Translations under genes and position numbers: made by a program | Source of the DNA: an uncultured Marinoscillum sp. | GTDB taxonomy: Bacteria > Bacteroidota > Bacteroidia > Cytophagales > MED-G16 | NCBI GenBank assembly: GCA_902626505.1 | Contig: CACOFQ010000011.1 | Location: forward strand, 1-47,199 | Direction of reading: 5' to 3' | DNA: 47,199 nucleotides | Notes under the pieces: model-generated | The model's database searches: none | The model's input: only the letters and a program-made list of their open reading frames with translations | What the model was told of the DNA's origin: nothing | Shown here: positions 41,801 through 47,199 of the stretch, piece by piece | Numbering within the stretch: position 1 is the first letter of the stretch | Layout: each line of letters begins with the position of its first letter

Positions 41801-43678
41801 GATGGAAATGGTTATAAAGATCCCTTTGATGCTGATGGTAATTTAAAACCTGATTACCTTGACTTTGGTTCTGAGGTATTCATAATTACAGAGCCAGAAG
41901 ATATCTATATAGTTGAAAGCATAGATACATTTGTGAGTGTGAATACTATGGTTCCTGAATCAGAGACAATAGTACTTTATACTTGGCAGGTTAGTCAAAA
42001 TGGTGGAATGACATGGGAAACTATATCTAACTCATCAAACGTATTAGAAATCATTAATGCAGATATAAGTTATAATGATAGAATATTTAGAGTTGTTGTG
42101 TCAACACCGTCTTTTGTTTGTGGTAAAAGTGTAATTTCTGATCCTTTCAGAATAGTTGTAGCTAGTGACTTTGACTATGATCTAATTGGAGATATAGATG
42201 ACTTAGATGATGATAACGACGGAATTTACGATTCTTTAGAGTGTAAAAACAATTCAAGTTTAATTCTAAGAGGTGATGTAGATACTATCATAACTTCTGG
42301 TTATCCTATTATTGCTAATTATACTGGAAACTCAGGATCAGGAAGTGGATCACAAGTATTTGGAAACAATATAAATGTTACAATGCTTGTTCCCCAAGGA
42401 GATATATATGAGAGCTGTTACTTTGTTTCGGATTTAAATTTTGATGATGGAATTGAAGTCTCAATTGACGGAAAAACTATTTTATCATTTAACCAGTATC
42501 ACTGGGATGTAACAAGAGGTAAGGCAGATCCCTTACTAACAACAGAGTTTAATGGTGGCTTATTTGGTAAAAATTGGCTCCCATGGAATTCAAACGTTGA
42601 TATAAAACTGGTGATAAGAGACGGATCTATCAAATTATATTCAGAGACTGTAGATGGCAGCATGGTAGATGTTATTCCATACATGGATAATACCGTAGAA
42701 GGGTGGGTGCTAGATAAAAACTTTAAATTATCGTGTAGAGAAGGATTTAATCTTGATATAAAAAACACAAATCATAACGGCCCTTCTTCTTTCGTTTCTC
42801 AAAATACTATATATGCTTATGTGTGTTCAGATAGAGACGATGATAGAGACAACAATAATAGAGATTTAGACTCAGATAATGATGACTGTTTTGATGTTAA
42901 AGAAGCAGGGTTTTTAGATCAAAATAACGACGGAGTTCTAGGAGATTTACCAACTCTACTAGATTCATTAGGATTAGTACTAAATAGTGGAGGTTACGAT
43001 ATACCTGTTGATAATGATGAAAATGGTGTCTATGACTTTCTAGAGGAAGGATTTAGTGTAGATATAATAACATCACCTGAGTCTTACAATTTAATTATGG
43101 AGGGAGATACATTTAGTTTATATGTAGATTTAAAATTAAATGATAACTTTGTTTACAAGTGGCAGATTCAAGATGAATACAGTTTATATTGGAAAAACCT
43201 TTCTGATACTGTAATAGGTCTGACATCATACTCTGGATCTAATACTAATAATCTAAAGATATCAGGAATAAATTTTGATGATAACCAACTTGAAAATGTC
43301 TTTTTATCATACAGGTTAATCATTTCATCTCCTGCGTATCTCTGTGAAGATGATATTCTTACTTCTCCTTTTGAAATCGAAGTTTATCATAAGGATTTAC
43401 ACATTCCTAATGGATTTTCTCCAAATAACGATGGTATAAACGACACTTGGGTAATAAGAGGATTAGAACAATATCCAAATCACAGGATTAGAATTTATAA
43501 CATATGGAATACTAGGGTTTTTGAAAAAAGAAATTACGAAAATGATTGGGATGGTAGAAATATGACTCACTTATATTTTGGTGATGGTAGACTTCCTGAG
43601 GGTACATATTACTATATTTTTGATTTAGGAAATGGTAAAAAACCTTTAAAGGGTTTTGTTTTTATAAAAAGAGATTAG
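35852..43678 (+). CDS. Large T9SS type B cargo / adhesin paralogue (2608 aa)
   Basis: This is a second probable surface adhesin, sharing the composite Ig-like plus calcium-repeat unit with the giant protein. Signal peptide: MRFILPLLILSINVFS. An IgGFc-binding-like N-terminal region (about 22-660; THRRVFFTALAVEEGNTNV, FRLGHG, AAGQINVN) is split by a C-type-lectin-like insert. Six composite units follow (DLDDDNDGI at about 37865, 38517, 39780, 40393, 41590 and 42200), with an L-type lectin-like, a LamG and an unassigned insert. It ends in a type B sorting domain. Asp codons here are mostly GAT, whereas the giant gene mixes GAC and GAT. The 61-bp gap from the OmpA gene shows no clear terminator, so it may belong to the same operon. 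The ligand is unknown. Confidence 0.92.
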   Translation: MRFILPLLILSINVFSQSSVHYIGPVHSNQKNTLYAKEQYIYVTSPYNEGPVYVKISKFGTFQTIRLEMDIGRSISYKVGEDDETPLVITTEDLGKNLSDKGMKVEGFKDYALTQPIPIFVETRFQAGNYEANPQTQYTSWNEGEPNDCCNDSEDGQEDYTHIWFNGLWNDLYNTDNLPFVIEFDYNIEDLGNNYIFLGLFDGHSYFISNYKRNWGESRNIAISLGGYLVSINTQEEQNKIVEWFNELQEQEEDLFTYNNYGPWIGLFQDSSDPLYSEPSGGWRWDDGSSLNYFERQQANSSFLKGESAPGRTFRLGHGITNIQSTHRRVFFTALAVEEGNTNVTLSELGSGWEHVLGNTDDYEIDSEGNYTFSLSQYQTHAFALDNVPGSPEQNLDALVGALVESDKNIVINVGFWGGSNSWQGNGRDIGFDQIKPIDNVSNEYIFMRAAGQINVNGQPSNTNEYPIIVAHEDNTRLWLYTNAEDTSTTAPDYILNKGEYQVLYFGQQNVSTEEHIYLLSNKRVYGYQNMAGQDGSATKQAMMLVNGINPMASNKIDGIYNIEDIASTKFEMSLKILTSTGADLKLNDLEANIFNPITEEIIGREDFSWYYFDNSDLETILPLGPNKRLTIESDGPVYGQYYGYNAVQGLAGYFYSYSDFDKDGITDADDLDDDNDGILDVWEGDLDNDGDGLLNRYDLDSDGDGCYDVVEAGFRDHDDNGILGYGTSQGVYVDSKGRVIKNNDNTDVLDGYTYPVDRDNNFIDDFRESGFKVNILKHPQDIVLDPCPDADNDNIFFEVKGQGKNISYKWWVRKNSDESWSFLDQTKYENIFSNKLKIIDFDTSMVGNEYMVILETRGYQCGVNDTSDIVTISMKPDNDNDCVPDDVDLDDDNDGIFDLEEGDGDIDNDGIPNLFDLDSDGDNCFDVIEAGFSDDDEDGILCLSPVIVDSLGVVVACKAELECSPLNITNYNTVGSAQFISSDSSYLLTEQKNNQSGAVWSLDRIDLSEEFEVQAKLNLGSFTSNGADGIAFVLQPLSSNQGSQGGGIGYMGISPSLAVEFDTWKNSADPFDNDHAAIHLNGDISVYYNEIDLGEIEDGEYHDLLIKWNSSSYILEVYWDGSMIISYQNDIVSNVFNGYSNVYYGFTAATGGSINSQSVIIIGTCTASGLGQDVEDGYTDPLDLDLNGLKDYKEISVGPVITSDPQSVEVAVDRPASFSVSINYDGPLTYQWQLNLGNGWLNLEDTITYSGINTTTLSIDSVDQIMDGSMYRLMVSSALICSEPVFSSLAILNVLPDNDRDKIPDRDDLDDDNDGIYDLDEGDGDIDNDGIPNIFDLDSDNDGCFDAIEAGFQDSDNDGLLGMSPVEVNSLGVVISNTSGYGTPEDRDNNTIYDFLEEGSSISIISNPSSVSIIETRDARYEITLNSVGTVLYQWQVSEDQGATWKNIQNDNVYSGSQSSTLILTDAPLEFNDYQFKVLVSTPAYLCDEDIESSVALTVLPDNDKDGIADEDDLDDDNDGILDIYEGIGDLDNDGIPNVFDLDSDNDGCSDVIESGCTDPDNDGILGISPVKVDGLGVVVDKYIAKYDFSGNGDDSSGNGIHGILTKTLIGKDRFGIPSSSYLFDGKESIFKVLHDSILDLSIYDRFSISMWVKPNSSLNQNEKTVFIEKRDEDIGWSYHYSHDEDTTRIIFSDVTKSLIVSKEIYLNVNDWYHLVIQKDNDIFTHFINGDTLVSISQNTSLNDNKSPLYVGGSGDLSMMFNGEIDDIIIAGNYGFCNYKEPSDDNDSGIYDFLEYGGSVVLDSITESKLITEQTSTYFAVSSSSLSEISYLWQFSSDDGDSWINIEDSTFYSGFLSDTLRIINAPLSFNKNLYRVILSTPSFKCGEIINSSARELVVLPDNDVDGIPDSQDLDDDNDGIYDLDEGDGDLDGDGIINMFDLDSDGDGCYDVLEAGFYDSDIDGILGSSPVTVDDKGLVTSGGDGNGYKDPFDADGNLKPDYLDFGSEVFIITEPEDIYIVESIDTFVSVNTMVPESETIVLYTWQVSQNGGMTWETISNSSNVLEIINADISYNDRIFRVVVSTPSFVCGKSVISDPFRIVVASDFDYDLIGDIDDLDDDNDGIYDSLECKNNSSLILRGDVDTIITSGYPIIANYTGNSGSGSGSQVFGNNINVTMLVPQGDIYESCYFVSDLNFDDGIEVSIDGKTILSFNQYHWDVTRGKADPLLTTEFNGGLFGKNWLPWNSNVDIKLVIRDGSIKLYSETVDGSMVDVIPYMDNTVEGWVLDKNFKLSCREGFNLDIKNTNHNGPSSFVSQNTIYAYVCSDRDDDRDNNNRDLDSDNDDCFDVKEAGFLDQNNDGVLGDLPTLLDSLGLVLNSGGYDIPVDNDENGVYDFLEEGFSVDIITSPESYNLIMEGDTFSLYVDLKLNDNFVYKWQIQDEYSLYWKNLSDTVIGLTSYSGSNTNNLKISGINFDDNQLENVFLSYRLIISSPAYLCEDDILTSPFEIEVYHKDLHIPNGFSPNNDGINDTWVIRGLEQYPNHRIRIYNIWNTRVFEKRNYENDWDGRNMTHLYFGDGRLPEGTYYYIFDLGNGKKPLKGFVFIKRD
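36262..36742 (+). other. Permuted C-type-lectin-like insert in the IgGFc-like region
   Basis: The clearest of the four. YTSWNEGEPND ... EDYTHIWFNGLWNDL ... FVIEF comes first, then FDGHSYFIS ... LGGYLVSINTQEEQN ... WIGLFQD ... GGWRWDDGSSLNYF. The host IgGFc-like sequence resumes cleanly on both sides (RFQAGN before, QANSSFLKGESA after). Confidence 0.8.
38740..39355 (+). other. L-type lectin-like insert (2608-aa protein)
   Basis: Signals in the expected order: GAVWSLDRIDLSEEFEV, ADGIAFVLQPL, GGGIGYMGI, LAVEFDTWKN, LGEIEDGEYHDLLIKW, YYGFTAATGG. It is bracketed by CKAELEC and GTCTAS inside a calcium-repeat segment, the same host site as lectin insert 1 of the giant protein. Confidence 0.8.
40600..41200 (+). 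other. LamG/concanavalin-like insert (2608-aa protein)
   Basis: AKYDFSGNGDDSSGNGIHG, SSYLFDGKES, FSISMWVKPNS, WYHLVIQKDND, LYVGGSGD and MFNGEIDDIII follow the LamG/pentraxin-like pattern. It is inserted in a calcium-repeat segment between VDGLGVVVD and DSGIYDFLEYG. Confidence 0.8.
42245..42835 (+). other. Unassigned insert in a calcium repeat (2608-aa protein)
   Basis: About 195 residues interrupt the calcium-repeat segment between GIYDSLEC and CSDRDDDRD. Visible stretches are CYFVSDLNFDDGIEVSIDG, GLFGKNWLPWNSNVDIKL and EGWVLDKNF. I do not recognise the fold; it looks beta-rich and could be a PA14- or lectin-type domain. Confidence 0.5.
43391..43675 (+). other. T9SS type B sorting domain (2608-aa protein)
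   Basis: KDLHIPNGFSPNNDGINDTW, RIYNIWNTRVFE, WDGRN, LPEGTYYYIFDLGNG and KGFVFIKRD match the gliding motility-associated C-terminal pattern closely. Confidence 0.93.
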
Positions 43679-43711
43679 ACTTTAGAATTTATATTTAGGA
43701 AATATATTGAT

Positions 43712-43719
43712 TAAATTTG
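43712..43719 (+). promoter_or_regulatory. -7 promoter box upstream of the cadherin-like gene
   Basis: TAAATTTG matches the Bacteroidota -7 consensus TAnnTTTG exactly, 23 bases before the proposed ATG at 43743. The expected TTTG near -33 is only weakly present (TTTAG around 43694). It would give the third adhesin gene its own promoter with a very short leader. Confidence 0.45.
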
Positions 43720-43742
43720 CGTTAAATATCAAATTACGATAC

Positions 43743-46700
43743 ATGCTAAGGAAAGTATTATCTCTTGTTATATTCATTGGAATTTTAGCTAATGGTGATT
43801 TGATTGCACAATCTAATCTTTTTACTAACGGTTCCTTAATTGGTACTGTCAAAAGTAATGAAACACCTACTGACTGGAGTGCATTTTTATCTGATATCTT
43901 TACAGAAACCCCAACACCTGATATTAATGATGTTGATAATCCTGCTTTAGGTAAATTGGCTGATGCCTCAGATAATACTAATTTATCAAGCTCCACTGAC
44001 GGTGGTACATGGGTAGGATTAACATATAATTCTATTATTGGTAATGGGGAAGGTATTAGGCAATATGTTTCCCTTGAGGCAGGTGCCACTTACACTATAA
44101 GCTTCGAACAAGCTAATTTTGGTGCAATCAAAACTGTAGGTTCCACTACAACTCAGGATTTATCTGATAATGGAAAAATAAACGTTTGGTTAAATCATTC
44201 TTTTGTAAGTCCAGCAATTTTTGCAGATGGGGGAGAGATAGCTCTTGGTACGGGTTGGAATAACGCGAGTGTAAGTTATACTGCTGGTATGTCTGGGAAT
44301 TATTTAATTGGATTTACTGCAGAAACAACAAGTGGTTCTTCTGACGGAGCATACCTTTCTATAGATAATATTAAAATTATTAAGCAAACTAATAATTCAG
44401 GAGGAAATACACCACCTGTAGCAATGAATGATGGAAATAGCCTTGATGAGGGTGGAGTTGCAAAAGGAAACGTGTTGAATAATGATGATGATGCTGATGG
44501 TGATCCTATTATAGTTGTTGGAAATAGTCTGCCAGCTCATGGCTTAATAGTAATAAAACCAACCGGTGAATATGAATATACTCATAATGGAGATGAAGAG
44601 TTTGCTGATCAATTTGATTATACAATTGATGATGGTACAGTAACAGCAACAGCAACAGTTTTCTTTACCATCAATCCTATAAATGATCCTCCTGTAGTTA
44701 TTAAAGATACTTTTGAAATTAATGAAGGAGAAAGTATAACTATTTTAAATTCAGATCCCAATCTTATTATAAATAATGATTTTGATCCTGACAATACAGT
44801 TGCCGACTTCTATGTTATTCCTCATCTTCCACCTCTTTGGAATGATAAAACTAAGGGTGAGTTAATACCTGGAAATAAAGGAGCTTTCCAATATATTCAT
44901 GGTTGTAATGACGCGTCTTTAGATGCTTTTACTTACTATGTCTCTGATGGTATCGATACCTCACTAGTGTCAGATAGTGTTATTATTATAATTAATAATG
45001 AGCCTCCAATAGGTCTAGCTGATACATTTGGAGTGAATTTAGGACAATCTCTTACAATTAATGACAAATCTGATGGGTTGCTTGAAAACGATGTAGACTC
45101 TTTTGCGTGTGATATTCTTACTGTCAAAATGATTAAACCACCTAAAATGCATGCGGGAACTTTTACTTTAAATCAAAACGGAACATTCACATATATTCAC
45201 GATGGTACTTTGGGTATAACACAAGACACAATTATTTATTCACTTTTTGATCAAGAAGATTATGCACTTGAGTATGATACTGCCTATATAAATATAATTT
45301 ATCCACCTCCAACAACGACAACACTTTCTTATGCTGTTGATGAAAATCAGGAACTAGTTGTAGACTCTATTCAGGGGATTTTTGGAGATGTAGATGGAGA
45401 TGGTATCCCTAACGTAATAGGTAATAATAATCTGCCGATAACCATTGAATTATGGGATGATCTTTCTAATGGTCCGTTTAGAGGAAAGCTCCTTCCATCT
45501 GGAGAGTTAAATGAAGATGGATCATTTATTTATGAACATGACTGTACAGATACTCCAAATGAAGACTACTTTCTTTATAAGGTTAAAGACTCTCTCTCAG
45601 AAGCAATTGATACTGTTAAAATCACCATTAATAATGTTTGTCCTGAGGGAAAAAATGATGAATACGATGTCTTAGAGGGTCAGACAATAGATGTTCCTCA
45701 ATCATTAGGTGTTACAGAAAATGATGATGATGATAATCCTTGCGATCCGCTCACGGTCACTATTGTTGATGAACCATTGTATCATACAGGAAACTTTACT
45801 CTAAACCCTGATGGATCTTTTATATACTCCCACGACGATAGCGAGAATTTCACTGATATGTTTTCGTATAGGTTGTCTGATGGTGAATGTACCGGGGGTG
45901 TGTATGTAGTTAACATTAATATTGAACCAGTAGATGATAAACCTCCTATATGTAATGACGATAGCTTTTCTCCTTGTGTTAAAGAAGGCGATACTCTAGA
46001 AATCACCCTCTATGATGATGGTGTATTAGGTAATGATAATGACCCTGATATAAAAGACTCTATACTTACAGCGATACTTGTAGATGATGTTGTTCATGGA
46101 AAACTATCTTTTAATGATGATGGGACTTTTATATACATTCACGATGGGGGAGAAGATGAATTTGATTTCTTTAGATATATTGCCAATGATGGTGATTTTA
46201 ATAGTATTGATACTGCGTTAGTTACCATTTGTATAGATCAAGTCAATGACTGCCCTGTAGCTAATGACGATTATTTTTCTATTAATGAAGGAGAAACACT
46301 CGACTCGACAGTAGTGAGAAATGATACAGATGAAGACATAAATACAGATGATAATAATTATAGGGCAATATCATCTCCATCAGAGGGTACTCTAGTTGAG
46401 ATGAGAAGTGATGGAACTTTTGTTTATATCCCTCCAGATCAGATACCACTGCCAGGTCCATTAATTGTTAGTTTTGATTACGAGATTACAGATCCTTTAG
46501 GTGTTTGTTATGATATGGCCACTGTGACCATTAGAATCAATTCAGTAAACGACTGTCCAGTTGCTGTTAATGATACTATAACTGTAGATGCTTTAAATAA
46601 TGATTTGATCATTAAGGATATCATTTCAAATGATATTGATCCAGATTCACCGCTTGATTCATCCAGTGTATTTATAGTAGACGCACCAAATTATGGTGAT

Positions 46701-47144
46701 CTCAAGGTAAATGATGATGGTACAATTAGTTATATGTATGTAGGTTCACCTACAAAGAAAGATAGCCTTACGTATACTGTCCAAGATTCTGTTGGGTGTA
46801 TATCTAATTATGCAAAAGTTTTAATAAATATTGAAAATATACAGTTTCCTGAGTATGAGTTACCGTCTTATTTTACTCCTAACCAAGATAGATTCAATGA
46901 CTTTTTTACCATAAAATATAAGAATATAATCCCTGGAAACGTTAGATTTGAGGTCAAGATAGTAGATAGATACCAGAGAATAGTATTTGAAGGTGATATT
47001 TATAACGATATGATTTGGGATGGCATGGATATGAATACTACTGGTGAAGCTAAAAGAGGATTATATTATTATGAGATAACACCAATTGAATATGGTAGTA
47101 CTAGAGCCAGAACTTTAGTTGGAGCAATATTTTTAGATAGATGA
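43743..47144 (+). CDS. T9SS type B cargo with jellyroll-like and cadherin-like domains (about 1133 aa)
   Basis: This is a third probable surface protein. I prefer the ATG at 43743, which starts a proper signal peptide (MLRKVLSLVIFIGILANG, cleavage after IAQ), over an upstream TTG at 43707. Domains: a jellyroll/CBM-like module (43812-44395; NLFTNGSLIGT, GGTWVGL, TGWNNASVSYTAG) homologous to one inside the giant protein; then eight cadherin/Big_9-like repeats to about 46845, each with an EG.....V..ND.D..DP start and a G.F.Y.HDG....DxFxY.....D end; then the sorting domain. Inter-repeat motifs such as INPINDPP and NSVNDCP are typical. It has no composite Ig/calcium units. Spacing to the 2608-aa gene is 64 bp. 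The next gene overlaps its stop. Confidence 0.9.
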   Translation: MLRKVLSLVIFIGILANGDLIAQSNLFTNGSLIGTVKSNETPTDWSAFLSDIFTETPTPDINDVDNPALGKLADASDNTNLSSSTDGGTWVGLTYNSIIGNGEGIRQYVSLEAGATYTISFEQANFGAIKTVGSTTTQDLSDNGKINVWLNHSFVSPAIFADGGEIALGTGWNNASVSYTAGMSGNYLIGFTAETTSGSSDGAYLSIDNIKIIKQTNNSGGNTPPVAMNDGNSLDEGGVAKGNVLNNDDDADGDPIIVVGNSLPAHGLIVIKPTGEYEYTHNGDEEFADQFDYTIDDGTVTATATVFFTINPINDPPVVIKDTFEINEGESITILNSDPNLIINNDFDPDNTVADFYVIPHLPPLWNDKTKGELIPGNKGAFQYIHGCNDASLDAFTYYVSDGIDTSLVSDSVIIIINNEPPIGLADTFGVNLGQSLTINDKSDGLLENDVDSFACDILTVKMIKPPKMHAGTFTLNQNGTFTYIHDGTLGITQDTIIYSLFDQEDYALEYDTAYINIIYPPPTTTTLSYAVDENQELVVDSIQGIFGDVDGDGIPNVIGNNNLPITIELWDDLSNGPFRGKLLPSGELNEDGSFIYEHDCTDTPNEDYFLYKVKDSLSEAIDTVKITINNVCPEGKNDEYDVLEGQTIDVPQSLGVTENDDDDNPCDPLTVTIVDEPLYHTGNFTLNPDGSFIYSHDDSENFTDMFSYRLSDGECTGGVYVVNINIEPVDDKPPICNDDSFSPCVKEGDTLEITLYDDGVLGNDNDPDIKDSILTAILVDDVVHGKLSFNDDGTFIYIHDGGEDEFDFFRYIANDGDFNSIDTALVTICIDQVNDCPVANDDYFSINEGETLDSTVVRNDTDEDINTDDNNYRAISSPSEGTLVEMRSDGTFVYIPPDQIPLPGPLIVSFDYEITDPLGVCYDMATVTIRINSVNDCPVAVNDTITVDALNNDLIIKDIISNDIDPDSPLDSSSVFIVDAPNYGDLKVNDDGTISYMYVGSPTKKDSLTYTVQDSVGCISNYAKVLINIENIQFPEYELPSYFTPNQDRFNDFFTIKYKNIIPGNVRFEVKIVDRYQRIVFEGDIYNDMIWDGMDMNTTGEAKRGLYYYEITPIEYGSTRARTLVGAIFLDR
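46848..47141 (+). other. T9SS type B sorting domain (cadherin-like protein)
   Basis: PSYFTPNQDRFNDFFTI, KIVDRYQRIVFEG, WDGMDMN, RGLYYYEIT and a final VGAIFLDR follow the type B pattern, though more diverged than in the other two cargos (FNDFF in place of INDTW). Confidence 0.85.
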
Positions 47145-47199
47145 TAAAAAGAATAATTATATTTTTTGTTTTTTGTTTTAGTTCCTTTTTCTCTCACTC
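47141..47199 (+). CDS. Start of a further exported protein (3' end outside window)
   Basis: An ATG at 47141-47143 overlaps the TGA of the previous gene (ATGA), suggesting translational coupling. The 19 visible codons (MIKRIIIFFVFCFSSFFSH) are a signal peptide start. By analogy with the first half of the locus it could be another PorP/SprF or OmpA-type gene, but the visible part does not show it. Confidence 0.65.
   Translation, partial: MIKRIIIFFVFCFSSFFSH

Overview
The window looks like AT-rich chromosomal DNA of a Bacteroidota bacterium, most likely a marine flavobacterium-like lineage. Four things point there: three genes ending in type IX secretion (T9SS) type B sorting domains, an adjacent PorP/SprF-family gene, an OmpA-family protein with PD40 repeats, and promoter boxes of the TTTG / TAnnTTTG kind. 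Most genes have no Shine-Dalgarno sequence.

Layout. (1) 1-1954: the 3' part of a Prc/Tsp-type carboxy-terminal processing protease. (2) 1955-2770: no protein gene. It holds two tandem copies of an unidentified structured RNA of about 230 nt. Each copy has its own promoter, a pair of DnaA-box-like direct repeats upstream and an intrinsic terminator. Differences between the copies are compensated in at least three helices, so both appear to be maintained as RNAs. (3) 2771-9540: housekeeping genes: a secreted BNR/VPS10-type beta-propeller protein (-), a SNF-family sodium symporter and a MazG-like pyrophosphohydrolase (+), class II fructose-bisphosphate aldolase and a small lipoprotein (-). (4) 9700-47199: a secretion and adhesin locus, all on +. 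It contains a giant 7601-aa T9SS cargo, a PorP/SprF protein, an OmpA/PD40 protein, a 2608-aa paralogous cargo, an about 1133-aa cadherin-like cargo, and the first codons of one more gene.

The giant and 2608-aa proteins are built from a composite unit: an Ig-like module followed by Asp-rich calcium-binding (thrombospondin type 3-like) repeats. Other folds are inserted into these units at a few recurrent loops: lamin-tail-like domains, L-type lectin-like domains, a LamG domain, a jellyroll-like domain and C-type-lectin-like domains. All four C-type-lectin-like inserts read C-terminal half first and N-terminal half second, as in a circular permutation. The giant protein also starts with an apparently intact blue-copper (cupredoxin) domain and carries 14 calcium-type repeats near its end, 12 of them exactly 64 aa.

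The gene order cargo - PorP/SprF - OmpA resembles known SprB/SprF-type loci. PorP/SprF probably assists export or anchoring of the cargos and the OmpA protein probably ties the complex to peptidoglycan. No core T9SS genes lie in the window. The strongest candidates for something undescribed are the tandem RNA pair and the permuted lectin cassettes nested in adhesin loops.
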